Origin: Linyphia triangularis
Taxonomy: Eukaryota; Arthropoda; Arachnida; Araneae; Linyphiidae
DNA length: 64,000 nt
Assembly (NCBI GenBank): GCA_963978545.1
Contig: OZ021727.1
Span: 21,235,943-21,299,942, forward strand
Direction of reading: 5' to 3'
Shown here: piece by piece, positions 1 to 9,995 of the stretch
How the letters are laid out: each line of letters begins with the position of its first letter
Position numbering within the stretch: the stretch's first letter is position 1
Position numbers and translations under genes: made by a program
The notes under the pieces: model-generated
Told to the model about the DNA's origin: nothing
Database searches by the model: none
Seen by the model: the letters and a program-made list of their open reading frames with translations, nothing else

Positions 1-89
1 GGGTTAAAAATTGTTTATAGTTTGTTTTACAATATTAATCACAAAATTGATTTTTGGACGTTCTTAAACTCTGACTCACTTTCAAATGA

Positions 90-259
90 AACGGTATAGT
101 GGTTAGCGTACTAGCTTCTAGACCACGAGGTTGCGGGTTCGAGTCCCGTGTTGGCATGGGTGTTTGTAAATGTATGTTGGCTTGTCTAATGACGAATGTT
201 TCGGCGCATTATAGCCCTTGTGTTGCTGACGGCGCCAGATAATCTGAATACAACCAACC
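90..259 (+). repeat. tRNA-derived SINE, copy 1
   Basis: A pol III type SINE of about 170 bp. The 5' part looks like a tRNA: an A-box-like TATAGTGGTTAGCGT and a perfect B box GGTTCGAGTCC. The non-tRNA body ends in CGGCGCCAGATAATCTGAA followed by CAACCAAC. The element is flanked by an 11-bp direct repeat, CTTTCAAATGA, at 79-89 and 260-270, which is the target-site duplication. Two further copies lie at 19067-19241 (minus) and 50208-50382 (plus). Compared with those, this copy lacks a few 5' bases. It is not a functional tRNA gene: the cloverleaf is not closed and it carries a long tail. Confidence 0.85.
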
Positions 260-270
260 CTTTCAAATGA

Positions 271-821
271 TTAGGACGTCACCTAAATATGCTTACTTGG
301 TATTCGTTAAAAAAAATTAGATCGTGAATGGTAAGTACACTGCCATAGTGTATTTATGACTATCTTACCATTTATTTACAGCCAAAATATACTCATCAAT
401 TTTCTTTGAAGTGCAACTTTTTCTCTTTTAAAAAAGAGAGAATTTTTTTTGGATTATATAGACTTGAAACTGCTTTAAAATGTTTGTCTTTTACCTCAAC
501 TGCAAGTCCATAGCGGGTTTGGTGAAACATTTTAAAATTTACTTCTGTAAAGTAGATGCATTTAAACTTATATTCTTTAATAGTTTACAAACATATGTTT
601 CAATTAGTGTAAAAAATAACTCAATAACGTTTTACTAATTTTTGATAAATTTCCAAATATAAATGTGTAACGTATTAATCTTTCATGTTAGCAATCCTAT
701 GTTTACAACTTGATAATTGCCTCTGATTTGTATTTGAATAATTTGTGTGTTTCATAAATGGAATTTTTTTAACATTTTTATTGAAACATTCATGCATTTA
801 TAGTATAATTTATTTATATAT
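271..821. other. intergenic, no gene seen
   Basis: AT-rich sequence between the SINE and the gypsy LTR. I see no coding pattern or clear repeat in it. Confidence 0.6.
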
Positions 822-1285
822 TGTTATGAATTTTTCGACAGAGGCAATGATGGCACAGTTTTTAAAATAAAACTACTATTTATTCACTTCAGAAATATCA
901 CAAAAGTTATTTCAAGAACACTACAATTACTATCAGACTTCAACACAAGTTCCAATAAAAGCAATTTCGAATTCAGCGATTATACAAGCTCACTCCAATA
1001 GGTAAACAAAGCGATCAGCTTTCAACGAAATCCGAAGTCAATCTGAAAACTTTCCCGATCGCCTGTGTTTTTATAGCAGGCACGTGAGAACATTCCCGAA
1101 ATTTCCAGCCAATTCATCGAAAAAGAAACGTCTCGAATTTTCTCGATTGCTTTAGGTGTTGCCACCTTTTCCTAATCTATATAATCGCTGTTAATAAAAA
1201 AATAAAATAAGATAAAAATAAATTACAATAGAGTTTTAAAATAATACGTCACTATTTACACGATATACAGACAATCTGTGCTACA
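822..1285 (-). repeat. 3' LTR of the gypsy element
   Basis: A 464-bp LTR lying downstream of pol on the element strand. It starts immediately after the polypurine tract. It differs from its partner at 6336-6791 mainly by an 8-bp stretch near 930-937 and about a dozen point changes. Confidence 0.9.
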
Positions 1286-1302
1286 TTTCCCCCTTCTTAA
1301 AG
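1286..1302 (-). promoter_or_regulatory. polypurine tract (plus-strand primer)
   Basis: On the element strand the sequence CTTTAAGAAGGGGGAAA abuts the TG of the 3' LTR. This is the expected position and composition of the primer for plus-strand DNA synthesis. Confidence 0.85.
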
Positions 1303-1345
1303 ACTGCACGTCCCGGGCAGTGAAGTCCTTAAGAGGAAAGGCAAT

Positions 1346-4300
1346 TCAATCACTTCTACTATGATATGGGGCTAGCCTATTGCAGTGTATAACTCTAGGT
1401 TCACAGGAGGGTGTCCGTTGAATCCTTACCACGACGTCGTTGATCTTCTTAAGGACCACATACGGCCCTTCCCAGTTCGTCTGGAGCTTAGGGGAGAGTC
1501 CTTTCCGACGTTTAGGATTCCATAACCACACCTTGTCACCTTCCTGGAATGAACGTTCCGTGGCCTTGGCATCGTAGCGGACCTTCATGCGCTCCGTCAT
1601 GATGTTGATTCTTTCTCTGGCGAACCGATGTACGGCTTCCAAACGTGCCTGGAGATCATCTAGATACTGGACAGGCGAGGAAGGGGTGTCCGGTGGTCGT
1701 CCAAAGAGGAGGTCGCATGGTAGCCTAAGGTCTCTTCTAAAAATCATTTGAGATGGTGTATAGCCGGTGGTCTCGTGAGTAGCACTTCTGTACGCCAAAA
1801 GGAACAGTGGAAGTTTCTGATCCCAATCTTGCTGGTTCTTGGAAACAAACAAGGAGAGATGATTCAGAATCGTTCTATTAAATCGTTCGACCATTCCATC
1901 GGATTGTGGGTGCAGGGGAGTTGTACGAGTCTTTTCCATGTCGAGCAAGTCGCACAGCCCAGTGAAGACGGCAGAGTTGAAGTTCGTCCCCTGATCGGAA
2001 TGTATCAGCAGGGGTACGCCAAATCGGGAGATCCAATTCTGTACGATGACTTCTGCTACGGTTGTGGCTTCCTGGTCCGGAATAGCGTATGCTTCTGGCC
2101 ACTTGCTAAAGTAGTCCATGACAACTAGAATGTATTTGTTGCCATTAGTTGTGTGAGGTAGGGGGCCTAAGACGTCCAAAGCAATTCTTTCGAATGGTGC
2201 TCCTACGTTGTAACGTTGCAACTTTCCACGAGTTCGGGTCTTCGGTCCCTTCCGCGAATTGCATGCATCACAGGATTTGCACCACTTCTCCACGTCGGAT
2301 TTTGCTTTGTCCCAGAAGAATCTCTCCCTGACTTTCTGAAGAGTTTTCATGACAGCAAAATGTCCTCCAGTAGAACTGCTGTGAAGTTCTTCTAGAACGT
2401 TGGTAACTCTAGAACTTGGAAGGATTAATTGCCACCGGAAGCTTTTGCCATCATCGGACTCCCATCGACGGTAGAGTACTCCATTCTTCAAGTGCAAAGA
2501 GTCCCACATAGCCCAATATCTCTTCATTGTTGGGCTATAGCATGCAATTTCCTGCCAACTGGGTTTTCCGGTAGCTGCTTCCATGAATTCAATTAAAGGT
2601 TTCAAGTCTTGATCTTCAACCTGACTCTTTCGAACATTCTGGTCACTCCAAGGGTCCACGTCTGAAGTAATTGACTTGGTAGTTATTTTCCGAACGGCCG
2701 ATGTGTTAACCCCAAACTTAGACTCGGCATTGGAACAAAATCGAAAACTCTCCGGACATGGTCTTCTAGAAAGGGCGTCTGCATTCCCATGGAACGTTCC
2801 TTTTCTGTGATGGATATCCATGTCGTATTCCTGCAGGCGCTGAATCCACCTTGCTATTTGTCCCTCTGTATTCCTGAAATTTAGCAACCAAGTCAGAGAC
2901 GCATGATCAGTTCTTAAAAGGAATTTTCGGCCGTACAAGTAATGATGAAAGTGTTCAACGGCCTTTACTATTGCCAGTAACTCTTTTCTTGTGACGCAGT
3001 AGTTCTGCTCTGATCTTGACAGGCTTTTACTAAAATAAGCGATGACTTTCTCCTGTCCTTCAATTTCCTGGGAAAGAACGGCGCCCACTCCATCATTGCT
3101 GGCGTCTGTATCCAGAATAAAGTCCTTGTTAACATCTGGAAAAGCCAAAACAGGCGCGGATGTTAAAGCGTTCTTCAGTTGATTGAAGGAGTCGTCACAG
3201 TCGGCAGTCCACAGGAACTTTTGTTTGCTCTCTGTTAGTCGATGCAAAGGTCTGGCGATCTTGGAGAATCCCTTCACAAATCTACGGTAATACGTGCACA
3301 GGCCTAGGAAGCTTCGCAATTGATGAATGTCTTGCGGTCGAGACCAAATTTGCACAGCATGGATCTTGGCTGGATCTGTGCTCACTCCATCGGATGAGAT
3401 GATGTGTCCGAGATAACTGACTTTCCGCCTAAAGAGCTTACATTTTGATGGGCTAAGTTTCAAGTGGGCTTCCCTAAGCTTCAAGAACACGTTTTTTACG
3501 TTTTGCAAGTGTTGATCAAAACTCCGCCCGGTGATAATGATATCGTCCAAATATACCAGACAGGTCTCGCAGGAAAGTCCTCTAAGCACAGTCCCCATTA
3601 GTCGCTCAAACGTAGCCGGTGCATTACACAAGCCAAACATCATCACTTGAAACTGCCATAATCCTTGTCCGGTAGAGAAGGCCGTCTTCTCACGATCTTC
3701 GGGATGTATCTCCACTTGCCAGTATCCACTCTTCAAATCCAAAGTTGAAAACCACTGGTTCCCCGATAGAGTGTCCAAAGTGACATCAATCCTTGGCAGA
3801 GGGTAGCTGTCCTTTTTCGTAATTTCGTTCAGCTTCTTGTAATCCACACAAAACCTGGTGGAACCATCCTTCTTTCGAACGAGTACGATTGGAGAGGCCC
3901 ATGGACTTGAGGAGGGTTCGATAACTTTATTATCTTCCATTTCATGTAACAGTTTCCCGACCTCCTCTTGTTTTGCAAAAGGAAGTCTTCGAGGATGTTG
4001 TTTAATAGGTAAATGGGTCCCAGTATCGATTCGATGTTGAGTAAGCTCTGTTCTTCCTACATCTTTCGATGACATGGAGAAAATGTCTTGAAATTCTTTT
4101 ATAAGGCTTCCGACAATCTTCTCTTGCCTTCTTTCCAACCGAAAGTCCTTGAGAAGCTGGTCCACTAAATACGCGGGTGGTGCGATCGAAAGCTCCTTCG
4201 ATCCTTGTTCGATGCTTGTAACAGGTTTGCAAGTGGCAATTTCTTCTCCTTTCTTGATAACTCTCTTAGAATCACCGATGTTGGCCATTCTCACATGCAC

Positions 4301-4951
4301 CACCTCTTGAGAGAGATCCACAAGCGTCGCTCCTACTAGCACTCCTTTCGGGACGCTATTCGCTGATGGGAAGTCCGTTACTCCAAATCGGAAGGCCTTC
4401 GGGAGCTCTGTTGAACCTTTTGCAACCAAATCTGTCATGGAGGGGATGGTGATGTCTTCAAGAGCTACTATTCGATATGCACACGGCTCTTCCGAGTCCA
4501 AACCGAACAATGGAACTTCTTCTTTCCCTGTTTGAAGCTCGCCTTTCTCGAAATTCAAAGTAATTCCATTTTTCTTTAAAAAGTCCAATCCCAGAATACA
4601 TGGGTCAATAATTTCAGCGACGTAAACGGTGTGAGTGTAGGTGTGAAATCCAAAAGAGATGTTGACATTTAATTTCCCATGCACAGAAATTTTGTCACCA
4701 GTCACAGTTTGTAGTGAAACTGAAGGCGCCGTGTAAAGAGGTTGGCTGTCCAGGCGCCGGGCTACATCATTCCGTAAGATGGTTACATTTGCCCCTGAGT
4801 CAACTATTAGATGACAGGGAGTTCCATTGATCTTGCCCTCCACGAATAAACCATGGTTTCCTCCTTGAAGGGATGAGATGTGATAGAGGCTGAGTGGGGC
4901 ACCACCTGCTCTACACGGACACCTCCGCCTCGCGAGATAGCCGCTCTTTAG
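1346..4951 (-). CDS. pol: Ty3/gypsy Pol polyprotein (protease, RT, RNase H, integrase)
   Basis: One uninterrupted frame. Numbered from 4843 (1165 residues), the domains are: aspartic protease with DSGA at 15-18; reverse transcriptase with YLDD at 431-434; RNase H with an acidic DTDAS site near 576; integrase zinc finger (H-H-C-C) near 818-860; integrase core with catalytic D near 889, D near 949 and E near 985, the last two 35 residues apart; and a GPY/F module near 1126. The frame position at 4843 is a GTG codon and the frame stays open upstream through the end of gag, so I do not think pol starts there. It sits in the -1 frame relative to gag with a slippery heptamer at the junction, so Pol is probably made as a Gag-Pol fusion. 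All catalytic residues I can see are present, so the element could be competent. Confidence 0.93.
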   Translation of the reverse strand, partial: LKSGYLARRRCPCRAGGAPLSLYHISSLQGGNHGLFVEGKINGTPCHLIVDSGANVTILRNDVARRLDSQPLYTAPSVSLQTVTGDKISVHGKLNVNISFGFHTYTHTVYVAEIIDPCILGLDFLKKNGITLNFEKGELQTGKEEVPLFGLDSEEPCAYRIVALEDITIPSMTDLVAKGSTELPKAFRFGVTDFPSANSVPKGVLVGATLVDLSQEVVHVRMANIGDSKRVIKKGEEIATCKPVTSIEQGSKELSIAPPAYLVDQLLKDFRLERRQEKIVGSLIKEFQDIFSMSSKDVGRTELTQHRIDTGTHLPIKQHPRRLPFAKQEEVGKLLHEMEDNKVIEPSSSPWASPIVLVRKKDGSTRFCVDYKKLNEITKKDSYPLPRIDVTLDTLSGNQWFSTLDLKSGYWQVEIHPEDREKTAFSTGQGLWQFQVMMFGLCNAPATFERLMGTVLRGLSCETCLVYLDDIIITGRSFDQHLQNVKNVFLKLREAHLKLSPSKCKLFRRKVSYLGHIISSDGVSTDPAKIHAVQIWSRPQDIHQLRSFLGLCTYYRRFVKGFSKIARPLHRLTESKQKFLWTADCDDSFNQLKNALTSAPVLAFPDVNKDFILDTDASNDGVGAVLSQEIEGQEKVIAYFSKSLSRSEQNYCVTRKELLAIVKAVEHFHHYLYGRKFLLRTDHASLTWLLNFRNTEGQIARWIQRLQEYDMDIHHRKGTFHGNADALSRRPCPESFRFCSNAESKFGVNTSAVRKITTKSITSDVDPWSDQNVRKSQVEDQDLKPLIEFMEAATGKPSWQEIACYSPTMKRYWAMWDSLHLKNGVLYRRWESDDGKSFRWQLILPSSRVTNVLEELHSSSTGGHFAVMKTLQKVRERFFWDKAKSDVEKWCKSCDACNSRKGPKTRTRGKLQRYNVGAPFERIALDVLGPLPHTTNGNKYILVVMDYFSKWPEAYAIPDQEATTVAEVIVQNWISRFGVPLLIHSDQGTNFNSAVFTGLCDLLDMEKTRTTPLHPQSDGMVERFNRTILNHLSLFVSKNQQDWDQKLPLFLLAYRSATHETTGYTPSQMIFRRDLRLPCDLLFGRPPDTPSSPVQYLDDLQARLEAVHRFARERINIMTERMKVRYDAKATERSFQEGDKVWLWNPKRRKGLSPKLQTNWEGPYVVLKKINDVVVRIQRTPSCEPRVIHCNRLAPYHSRSD

Positions 4952-6303
4952 TTTAACTGCTGAGGCTCGGACGAGGGTCTGTCCCCTCTCCTGTCCAATT
5001 CAGGGCAATCACGTCTGAAATGTCCTTCCCGGTTGCAGAGCCAACAAACCACTCTAGTTTTTCGATCCCTCGAGCCAGGAATATTTCTCATAATTCGCTC
5101 CATCTTGTTCTCCAGTTCTTGAAACTTCTTCGTGAAAAGTTCAGAGGAATCGTCTGCCAATGTTCCACGTACGAAACTCCGATCTTTTCTAGAAGCTTGC
5201 TGTGCGGCTTCTACTCTCATGGCATAGACGAGGGTGGACTTCAGATCTTTGCTGTCTGACATCCTGGTAGCTTGCTGTATGTCGGGATCTTTGATGGCAT
5301 CCACGAAATACTGAAGAGACAGGTTATCTCGTACGTCCGAGTAACAGCCTGGGAAAGCGAGGAGCGACAGTCTTTCTATATCCGATGCCAATTCTTGAAG
5401 AGTTTCATTGGCCTTCTGCTGTCTCACTTTCAATTGCAGTCTGTTGTAATCCTTTAGATGCTGCTCCCCAAACCTTAACTCCAACGCACTTGCCAGCGCC
5501 ACGAATTCTCCCCGCTTTTCTTCAGGTAGCGTCTGTAAAATGTCAGCAGCTTCACCTCGAAGAGATGCCGCGAGATGGAATGCTTTCGAAGTATCGTCCC
5601 AACCATTCGCAGAAGCAATCATTTCAAATTGCGTTTGATAAAGGCGCCAAGACGACCTCCTATCGAAAGTGGCCACTTTGATGTTAGAGCTCGGCGCCAT
5701 AAAGGGGATGGAAGCGTTATCCCAATTAGGTGACGCTATGGCCACAGCTTCACGTGCTTCCATTTTTCGCAGCCTTTCTTCTACAACGTCAATGAATTTG
5801 TCTTGCTCTTCCTTTAAGGTGGAAACTTTTTCTTGCATGGTGGAAACTTTTTCTTGCACGGTGGAAACTTTTCCGTTAAACTCCTCAAACTTTTCATCAA
5901 CTTCCTTTCTTACTGCATTGAATACTTCTTCTTTCACGGATTGCAGAACATTTGAGGTAGTTTCTATTATGGTTGATTCCACCATGGAGGCTAGCTCTAT
6001 CTTCATTTCTTCTTTGATTTCATTCACTGTTGCAGATGTTGTTTCACACTTGGCGGCTAAAGCTCTAATCTCCGATGATGTAGCGGCAATTGCGGCGGCG
6101 GTGGACTCTTGGCCGGCTTTTATTTCTTTCATTTCGGCTGCGGCTGTTTCTTGGCAGGCTTTCATTTCGGCTGCGGCAGTTTCTTGGCAGGCTTTCATTT
6201 CTTTCATTTCGGCTGCGGTGCTTTCCTGTTGGGCCTTAATTCCAGCAATCATTTCCATCAACTGCTTCATTTGGTCTTCCATCATTCCTCTAGTAGTCGG
6301 CAT
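4948..6303 (-). CDS. gag: Ty3/gypsy Gag polyprotein
   Basis: A 451-residue structural protein of the retrotransposon particle. The ATG lies 14 bp inside the primer binding site. Residues 10-85 carry imperfect repeats built on AAAEMKACQET-type units, then a long predicted coiled coil (about 85-185). The capsid-like middle (about 200-350) holds the W-rich R-x-W-x-x-Y region typical of gypsy Gag. A single CCHC zinc knuckle, C-x2-C-x4-H-x4-C, lies at 420-433 near the C-terminus. There are no internal stops. The stop codon directly follows the GTTAAAC slip site used to enter pol. The antisense open frame over the repeat region (5669-6343) is a shadow of this compositional bias. Confidence 0.92.
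   Translation of the reverse strand: MPTTRGMMEDQMKQLMEMIAGIKAQQESTAAEMKEMKACQETAAAEMKACQETAAAEMKEIKAGQESTAAAIAATSSEIRALAAKCETTSATVNEIKEEMKIELASMVESTIIETTSNVLQSVKEEVFNAVRKEVDEKFEEFNGKVSTVQEKVSTMQEKVSTLKEEQDKFIDVVEERLRKMEAREAVAIASPNWDNASIPFMAPSSNIKVATFDRRSSWRLYQTQFEMIASANGWDDTSKAFHLAASLRGEAADILQTLPEEKRGEFVALASALELRFGEQHLKDYNRLQLKVRQQKANETLQELASDIERLSLLAFPGCYSDVRDNLSLQYFVDAIKDPDIQQATRMSDSKDLKSTLVYAMRVEAAQQASRKDRSFVRGTLADDSSELFTKKFQELENKMERIMRNIPGSRDRKTRVVCWLCNREGHFRRDCPELDRRGDRPSSEPQQLN
4951..4957 (-). promoter_or_regulatory. -1 ribosomal frameshift site between gag and pol
   Basis: The element strand reads G TTA AAC TAA, with TTA and AAC in the gag frame and the gag stop directly after. GTTAAAC is a known -1 slippery heptamer, and pol is open in exactly the -1 frame from this point. 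The motif, phase and position are seen directly; that it works as a frameshift signal is inferred. Confidence 0.7.
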
Positions 6304-6315
6304 TCAAGATGACTT

Positions 6316-6334
6316 GATCCCACTTCTGACACCA
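6316..6334 (-). promoter_or_regulatory. primer binding site, tRNA-Leu-like
   Basis: One base after the 5' LTR the element strand reads TGGTGTCAGAAGTGGGATC. Its complement ends in the TCTGACACCA expected of a tRNA-Leu 3' end including CCA. The assignment to Leu rests on recalled tRNA-Leu acceptor stems, not on a search. Confidence 0.75.
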
Positions 6335-6335
6335 C

Positions 6336-6791
6336 TGTTATGAATTTTTCCACTGAGGCAATAATAGCACAGTTTTTAAGATAAAACTACTATTTATTCA
6401 CTTCAGAAATATCACAAAAGTTATTTCAAGAACAGTACAATTACTATCACACAAGTTCCAATAAAAGCAATTTCGAATTCAGCGATTATACAAGCTCACT
6501 CCAATAGGTAAACAAAGCGATCAGCTTTCAATGAAATCCGAAGTCAATCTGAAAACTTTCCCGATCGCCGGTGTTTTTATAGCAGGCACGTGAGAACATT
6601 CCCGAAATTTCCAGCCAATTCATCGAAAAAGAAACGTCTCGAATTTTCTCGATTGCTTTAGGTGTTGTCACCTTTTCCTAACCTGTATAATCGCTGTTAA
6701 TAAAAAAATAAAATAAGATAAAAATAAATTACAATAGAGTTTTAAAATAATACGTCACTATTTACATTATATACAGACAATCTGTGCTACA
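6336..6791 (-). repeat. 5' LTR of the gypsy element
   Basis: A 456-bp LTR and presumed promoter of the element. On the element strand it holds a TATA-like CTATAAAAAC block (complement near 6571-6582). Its right end is followed by TA-rich sequence and then the Tc1-like element at 6811. Confidence 0.9.
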
Positions 6792-6810
6792 ATATATACA
6801 TATATATATA

Positions 6811-8347
6811 CACCCAGGACGCAAAAGTTTAGACAATGGCGTAATTCGCCTTTTAAATTTAGAGTTGCGTTAGCTGAACTTCAGAACCTAAAAATAAATG
6901 ATTAAAATCTCTTTCAAAATTACACAACTCAAGAACATTTACAATATTTGCATTCGTATTTAATTTATAGATAAAAAAAGAAATTTACCAGTTGCAAAAG
7001 TGCAGACAAATTTGCATGTTCCTGCGATTTTTGTATCCGTATGCAAATTTGAATTACGTGATATCACAGACAATGAATAAAGGGGCTCGGGATGCGGTAG
7101 CACTTTCATTCGAGATGCCTCGAGCTACAGAAATTCAAGCGGAAGAAATAATAGAAATTTGGAAGTTGAGATCTGAATGAAAGTCCTTTTTAGATCAACA
7201 ATTCAACGATTATTAATCGATCAAAGAAGTCTATATACAGAGTTTTATTAAGTAGAGGTGTATATAAAGCAAAACATCGATATGGGAGGCAAAGGATTAA
7301 AGAGAAAATCTTGATGATCGTCAAATTTAAAGACTGGCAAGAACGCAACAAATGACGGTTGGTGAAATTCAAAGATCATCTGGACTCTTTGTTTCACGGG
7401 ATACGATTCTTAGACGAATTCTGGAAACTGGCACAGTGGTGTACTCAAGAATGAAAAGGAAGCCACCGCTGACAGCACTTCACAAATCGAAAAGAATGAT
7501 GTGGGCTCGCAATCATATGTCATATGGAGGAAAATGGCGCTCAGTTATATTCAGCGACAAAAAAAAGTGGAATCTCGACGGCCCTGATGGTTGGGCATCA
7601 TATTGGCATGACTTGCGCAAGGAACATCGCATGTTTTCAGTCGCAGGCCAGGTGGTGGATCAGTGATGGTTTGGGCAGCTTTTTGCTTCAATGAACAAGT
7701 GTCGCTTCACTTTACCAGTGGTCGTCAAACATCAAATGATTATGTACAGACTTTGTAAGACAACTTACTGCCATATGCTGAACAATTAGGTGGCTCTGAA
7801 TGGAAATTTAAGCAGGACAACGCTTCTATTCACACAGCGTGCCATACAAAAGCCTGGTTTCAGTCTAAAAATGTACAAGTTCTTGACTGGCCGGCATATA
7901 GACCAGATCTTATTCCCATCTAGAACCTTTGGGGCATCCTAACATGCAAAGCTTACAGAAATTGTAAACAATATAGTTCTGTTAATGAACTTAAACAGTC
8001 TATTGAGGCTCCATGGTACAAACTTGAACCAGAAACTATGCAAGACTTAATTTTGTCTACGGAAACTCGTATTTATGAGTTAATAAACAAAAATGGAGGT
8101 ACAACTAGATATTAAAACCTGTTACTTTTAATTTATTTCGATGTTTGTCTATACTTTCGCAACAATGCTAAATTGTATTTTTCTATCTTCTAACTATGTA
8201 TTTGTACTATGTACAAGATTTGTTTTTGTCATTGATATAGTTTATTATCTGTAATACATCACACTAAGGCAGTGTTAAAATAATTCATTATATATATTTT
8301 GATATTTATGTGATTTTGTTCATTGTCTAAACTTTTGCGTCGGGGTG
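6811..8347 (+). mobile_element. Tc1-like DNA transposon, degenerate
   Basis: A 1537-bp element flanked by TA on both sides. The terminal inverted repeats are 6811-6838 (starting CACCCAGGACGCAAAAG) and 8321-8347 (complement starting CACCCCGACGCAAAAG), identical apart from one short indel near the tip. The interior is a broken transposase. It lies 19 bp beyond the gypsy LTR in a short TA run. Confidence 0.9.
7073..8115 (+). pseudogene. Tc1-like transposase pseudogene (DD34E)
   Basis: Recognisable across three frames. First come an N-terminal stretch from the ATG at 7073 and the SDKKKWNLDGPDGW block, which holds the first catalytic D (about 7553-7590). Then come the RPGGGSVMVWAAF block in another frame (about 7640-7680), QDNASIHTA with the second D (about 7815), and WPAYRPDLIP (about 7892-7920). 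The codon where the third catalytic residue should sit, 34 residues after the second D, is TAG at 7921-7923, followed by NLWG. Further stops lie near 7175 and 7757, and a frameshift near 7645. The frame closes at TAA 8113-8115. The transposase is certainly dead. Confidence 0.9.
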
Positions 8348-9995
8348 TATATATAGATATTTTATTAAATTTGTTAATGTTCTTGAATTTAATTCATATT
8401 TTCAGGTGAATAAAACTGATCCATTTAAATGAAATTGCTTGATATAAAATATATATCTCTTTGAAATGGGTATGTTTCACAAATATCTTTCATTTGAAGA
8501 TGATGAAATTTTTTTTTCTGTCGTTAGAACTATTACTACTATTAGTTATTCATTAGCGTAAACTTATATATTATAAAGAAGAAAAGTTGAAGAAAATAAT
8601 TTTATTGAGTAGGTTTAAACGAGGCCGTGCGCGAAAAACCAAGTATCTTGCTAGATGCTCAGTCTACAAGGTCATAATCCTGAATTTTTAAATGAGTTTG
8701 ACGTCACAGCAAAAAGTCATGAAATTTTGTGTTGATGTTCTGTAAGTTTTGTTTGCACTTGTAAAAGGTTCACTTTTTTCTTACGGATATTAATTATTAT
8801 TTACAATATTTTCATTGAGTAAATTTTTTTCTAAAAGTTAATGTAAAAGTATAACACACCAAATGCGATTCGGTTGCATTCTATTTCAAAAGCCATTTCT
8901 AAAAAATGGTCTTTGAAATCTTTAATGTATACTGCTTTAAATATGTATATATTTAGCATAAGCTATTTTCCTGTCAGATTTTATTAGTTAGCAATTTATT
9001 AATGATTTTCAATATTTGAACTGAAGAATCTCTCTCTCTGTATATATATTTAATAATCAACACCTGAATAATCAACAAATGTTATAATTTTTTGTATAGG
9101 AAGTCCTACAAAAATAAACATCCGTTTATTTGTTGATCTCCAGATGAAAACTAAAAAGGGTGAAATTTTTAAGGACGTAATTGCAAGTAAGTTAATTTTA
9201 CAGGCTACGGTCCATCAATAACTTTTTTAAGAAACAAAAAGAGCTTTATGACTATTAAAATTACAGAATTTATATGCAAATACTGCGTAGGTCATTTAAA
9301 ATTAAGTTAAATTGAAATAAAATAAATCAACTGCAGTTAATCAATTCTTATAGGTCCAGATCATCCCATTTTATTACCATATTTTTTACTCAATATGACA
9401 ATTAATTTAATGTTTCTTTTTTTGGGAATAATATATAATATAATAAAATGGTTCTTTTTAAGTGAAAATAAGGATTTTATTATTTTTTCAGAGACAAATG
9501 ATTGGAATTAACGAGGTTAAATAAAATATTCTATATATTTGTGGAAAGCAGAAATTTTATTACAACAAAATATGTGCTTTGCTCAAGAAAATATCACTTG
9601 GACTACACTTAAAAATGACTGGAACAATTTTTTTCGAAGAACATAAAGGATGCATTTCTATTTGTACAGTGGTACCGAAACATAGGGGTATATTGAACAA
9701 GTACATAAAGCATGAGGTCCTATTTGTACAGTTAGCGTGACTGACTATGCAGCTGTAGATAAAGGTTAGATCCCAGGATTATGAAAATTTATATTACATA
9801 TCTGCATTGTTAGCTTTTAAATATGTCTATGATTATTATTGTGAAGAATGATGCACATTCAGTATTCATATTAATGTCAATATAATTTTAATTTTTTTCT
9901 CAACTTAACGACCATAGATATTTGAAATAAAAAGTTAAGTCAATGCTAGATTTTTCCAAAGAACAAGTTGTCCCTCAAAGAGAGTTGATAAGTAT
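8348..9995. other. intergenic, no gene seen
   Basis: AT-rich, with no convincing coding frame, tRNA or repeat that I could tie to another copy in the window. Confidence 0.55.

Larger units (their letters stand above)
822..6791 (-). mobile_element. complete Ty3/gypsy LTR retrotransposon
   Basis: A full-length element of 5970 bp read on the minus strand. In order along its own strand it has: 5' LTR (6336-6791), PBS, gag (4948-6303), pol in the -1 frame (to 1346), polypurine tract (1286-1302) and 3' LTR (822-1285). The LTRs begin TGTAGCAC and end CATAACA on the element strand. Flanks are ATAT on both sides, consistent with a 4-6 bp target duplication, though the site is itself TA-rich. By eye the LTRs differ by about a dozen substitutions and one 8-bp indel over some 456 bp, so the insertion is fairly young. 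gag and pol have no internal stop and no env-like reading frame follows pol, so this is a retrotransposon rather than an errantivirus. A solo LTR of the same family lies at 25470-25934. Confidence 0.93.

Noticed and set aside
90..170. Possible functional tRNA gene
   Set aside because: It has A and B boxes but no closed acceptor stem, a long non-tRNA tail, target duplications and two other copies, so it is a SINE.
4841..4843. GTG start of pol
   Set aside because: The frame is open upstream into gag and a phased slippery site gives a better explanation.
5669..6343. 224-codon frame antisense to gag
   Set aside because: It mirrors the repetitive Ala/Glu-rich start of Gag and has no homology of its own.
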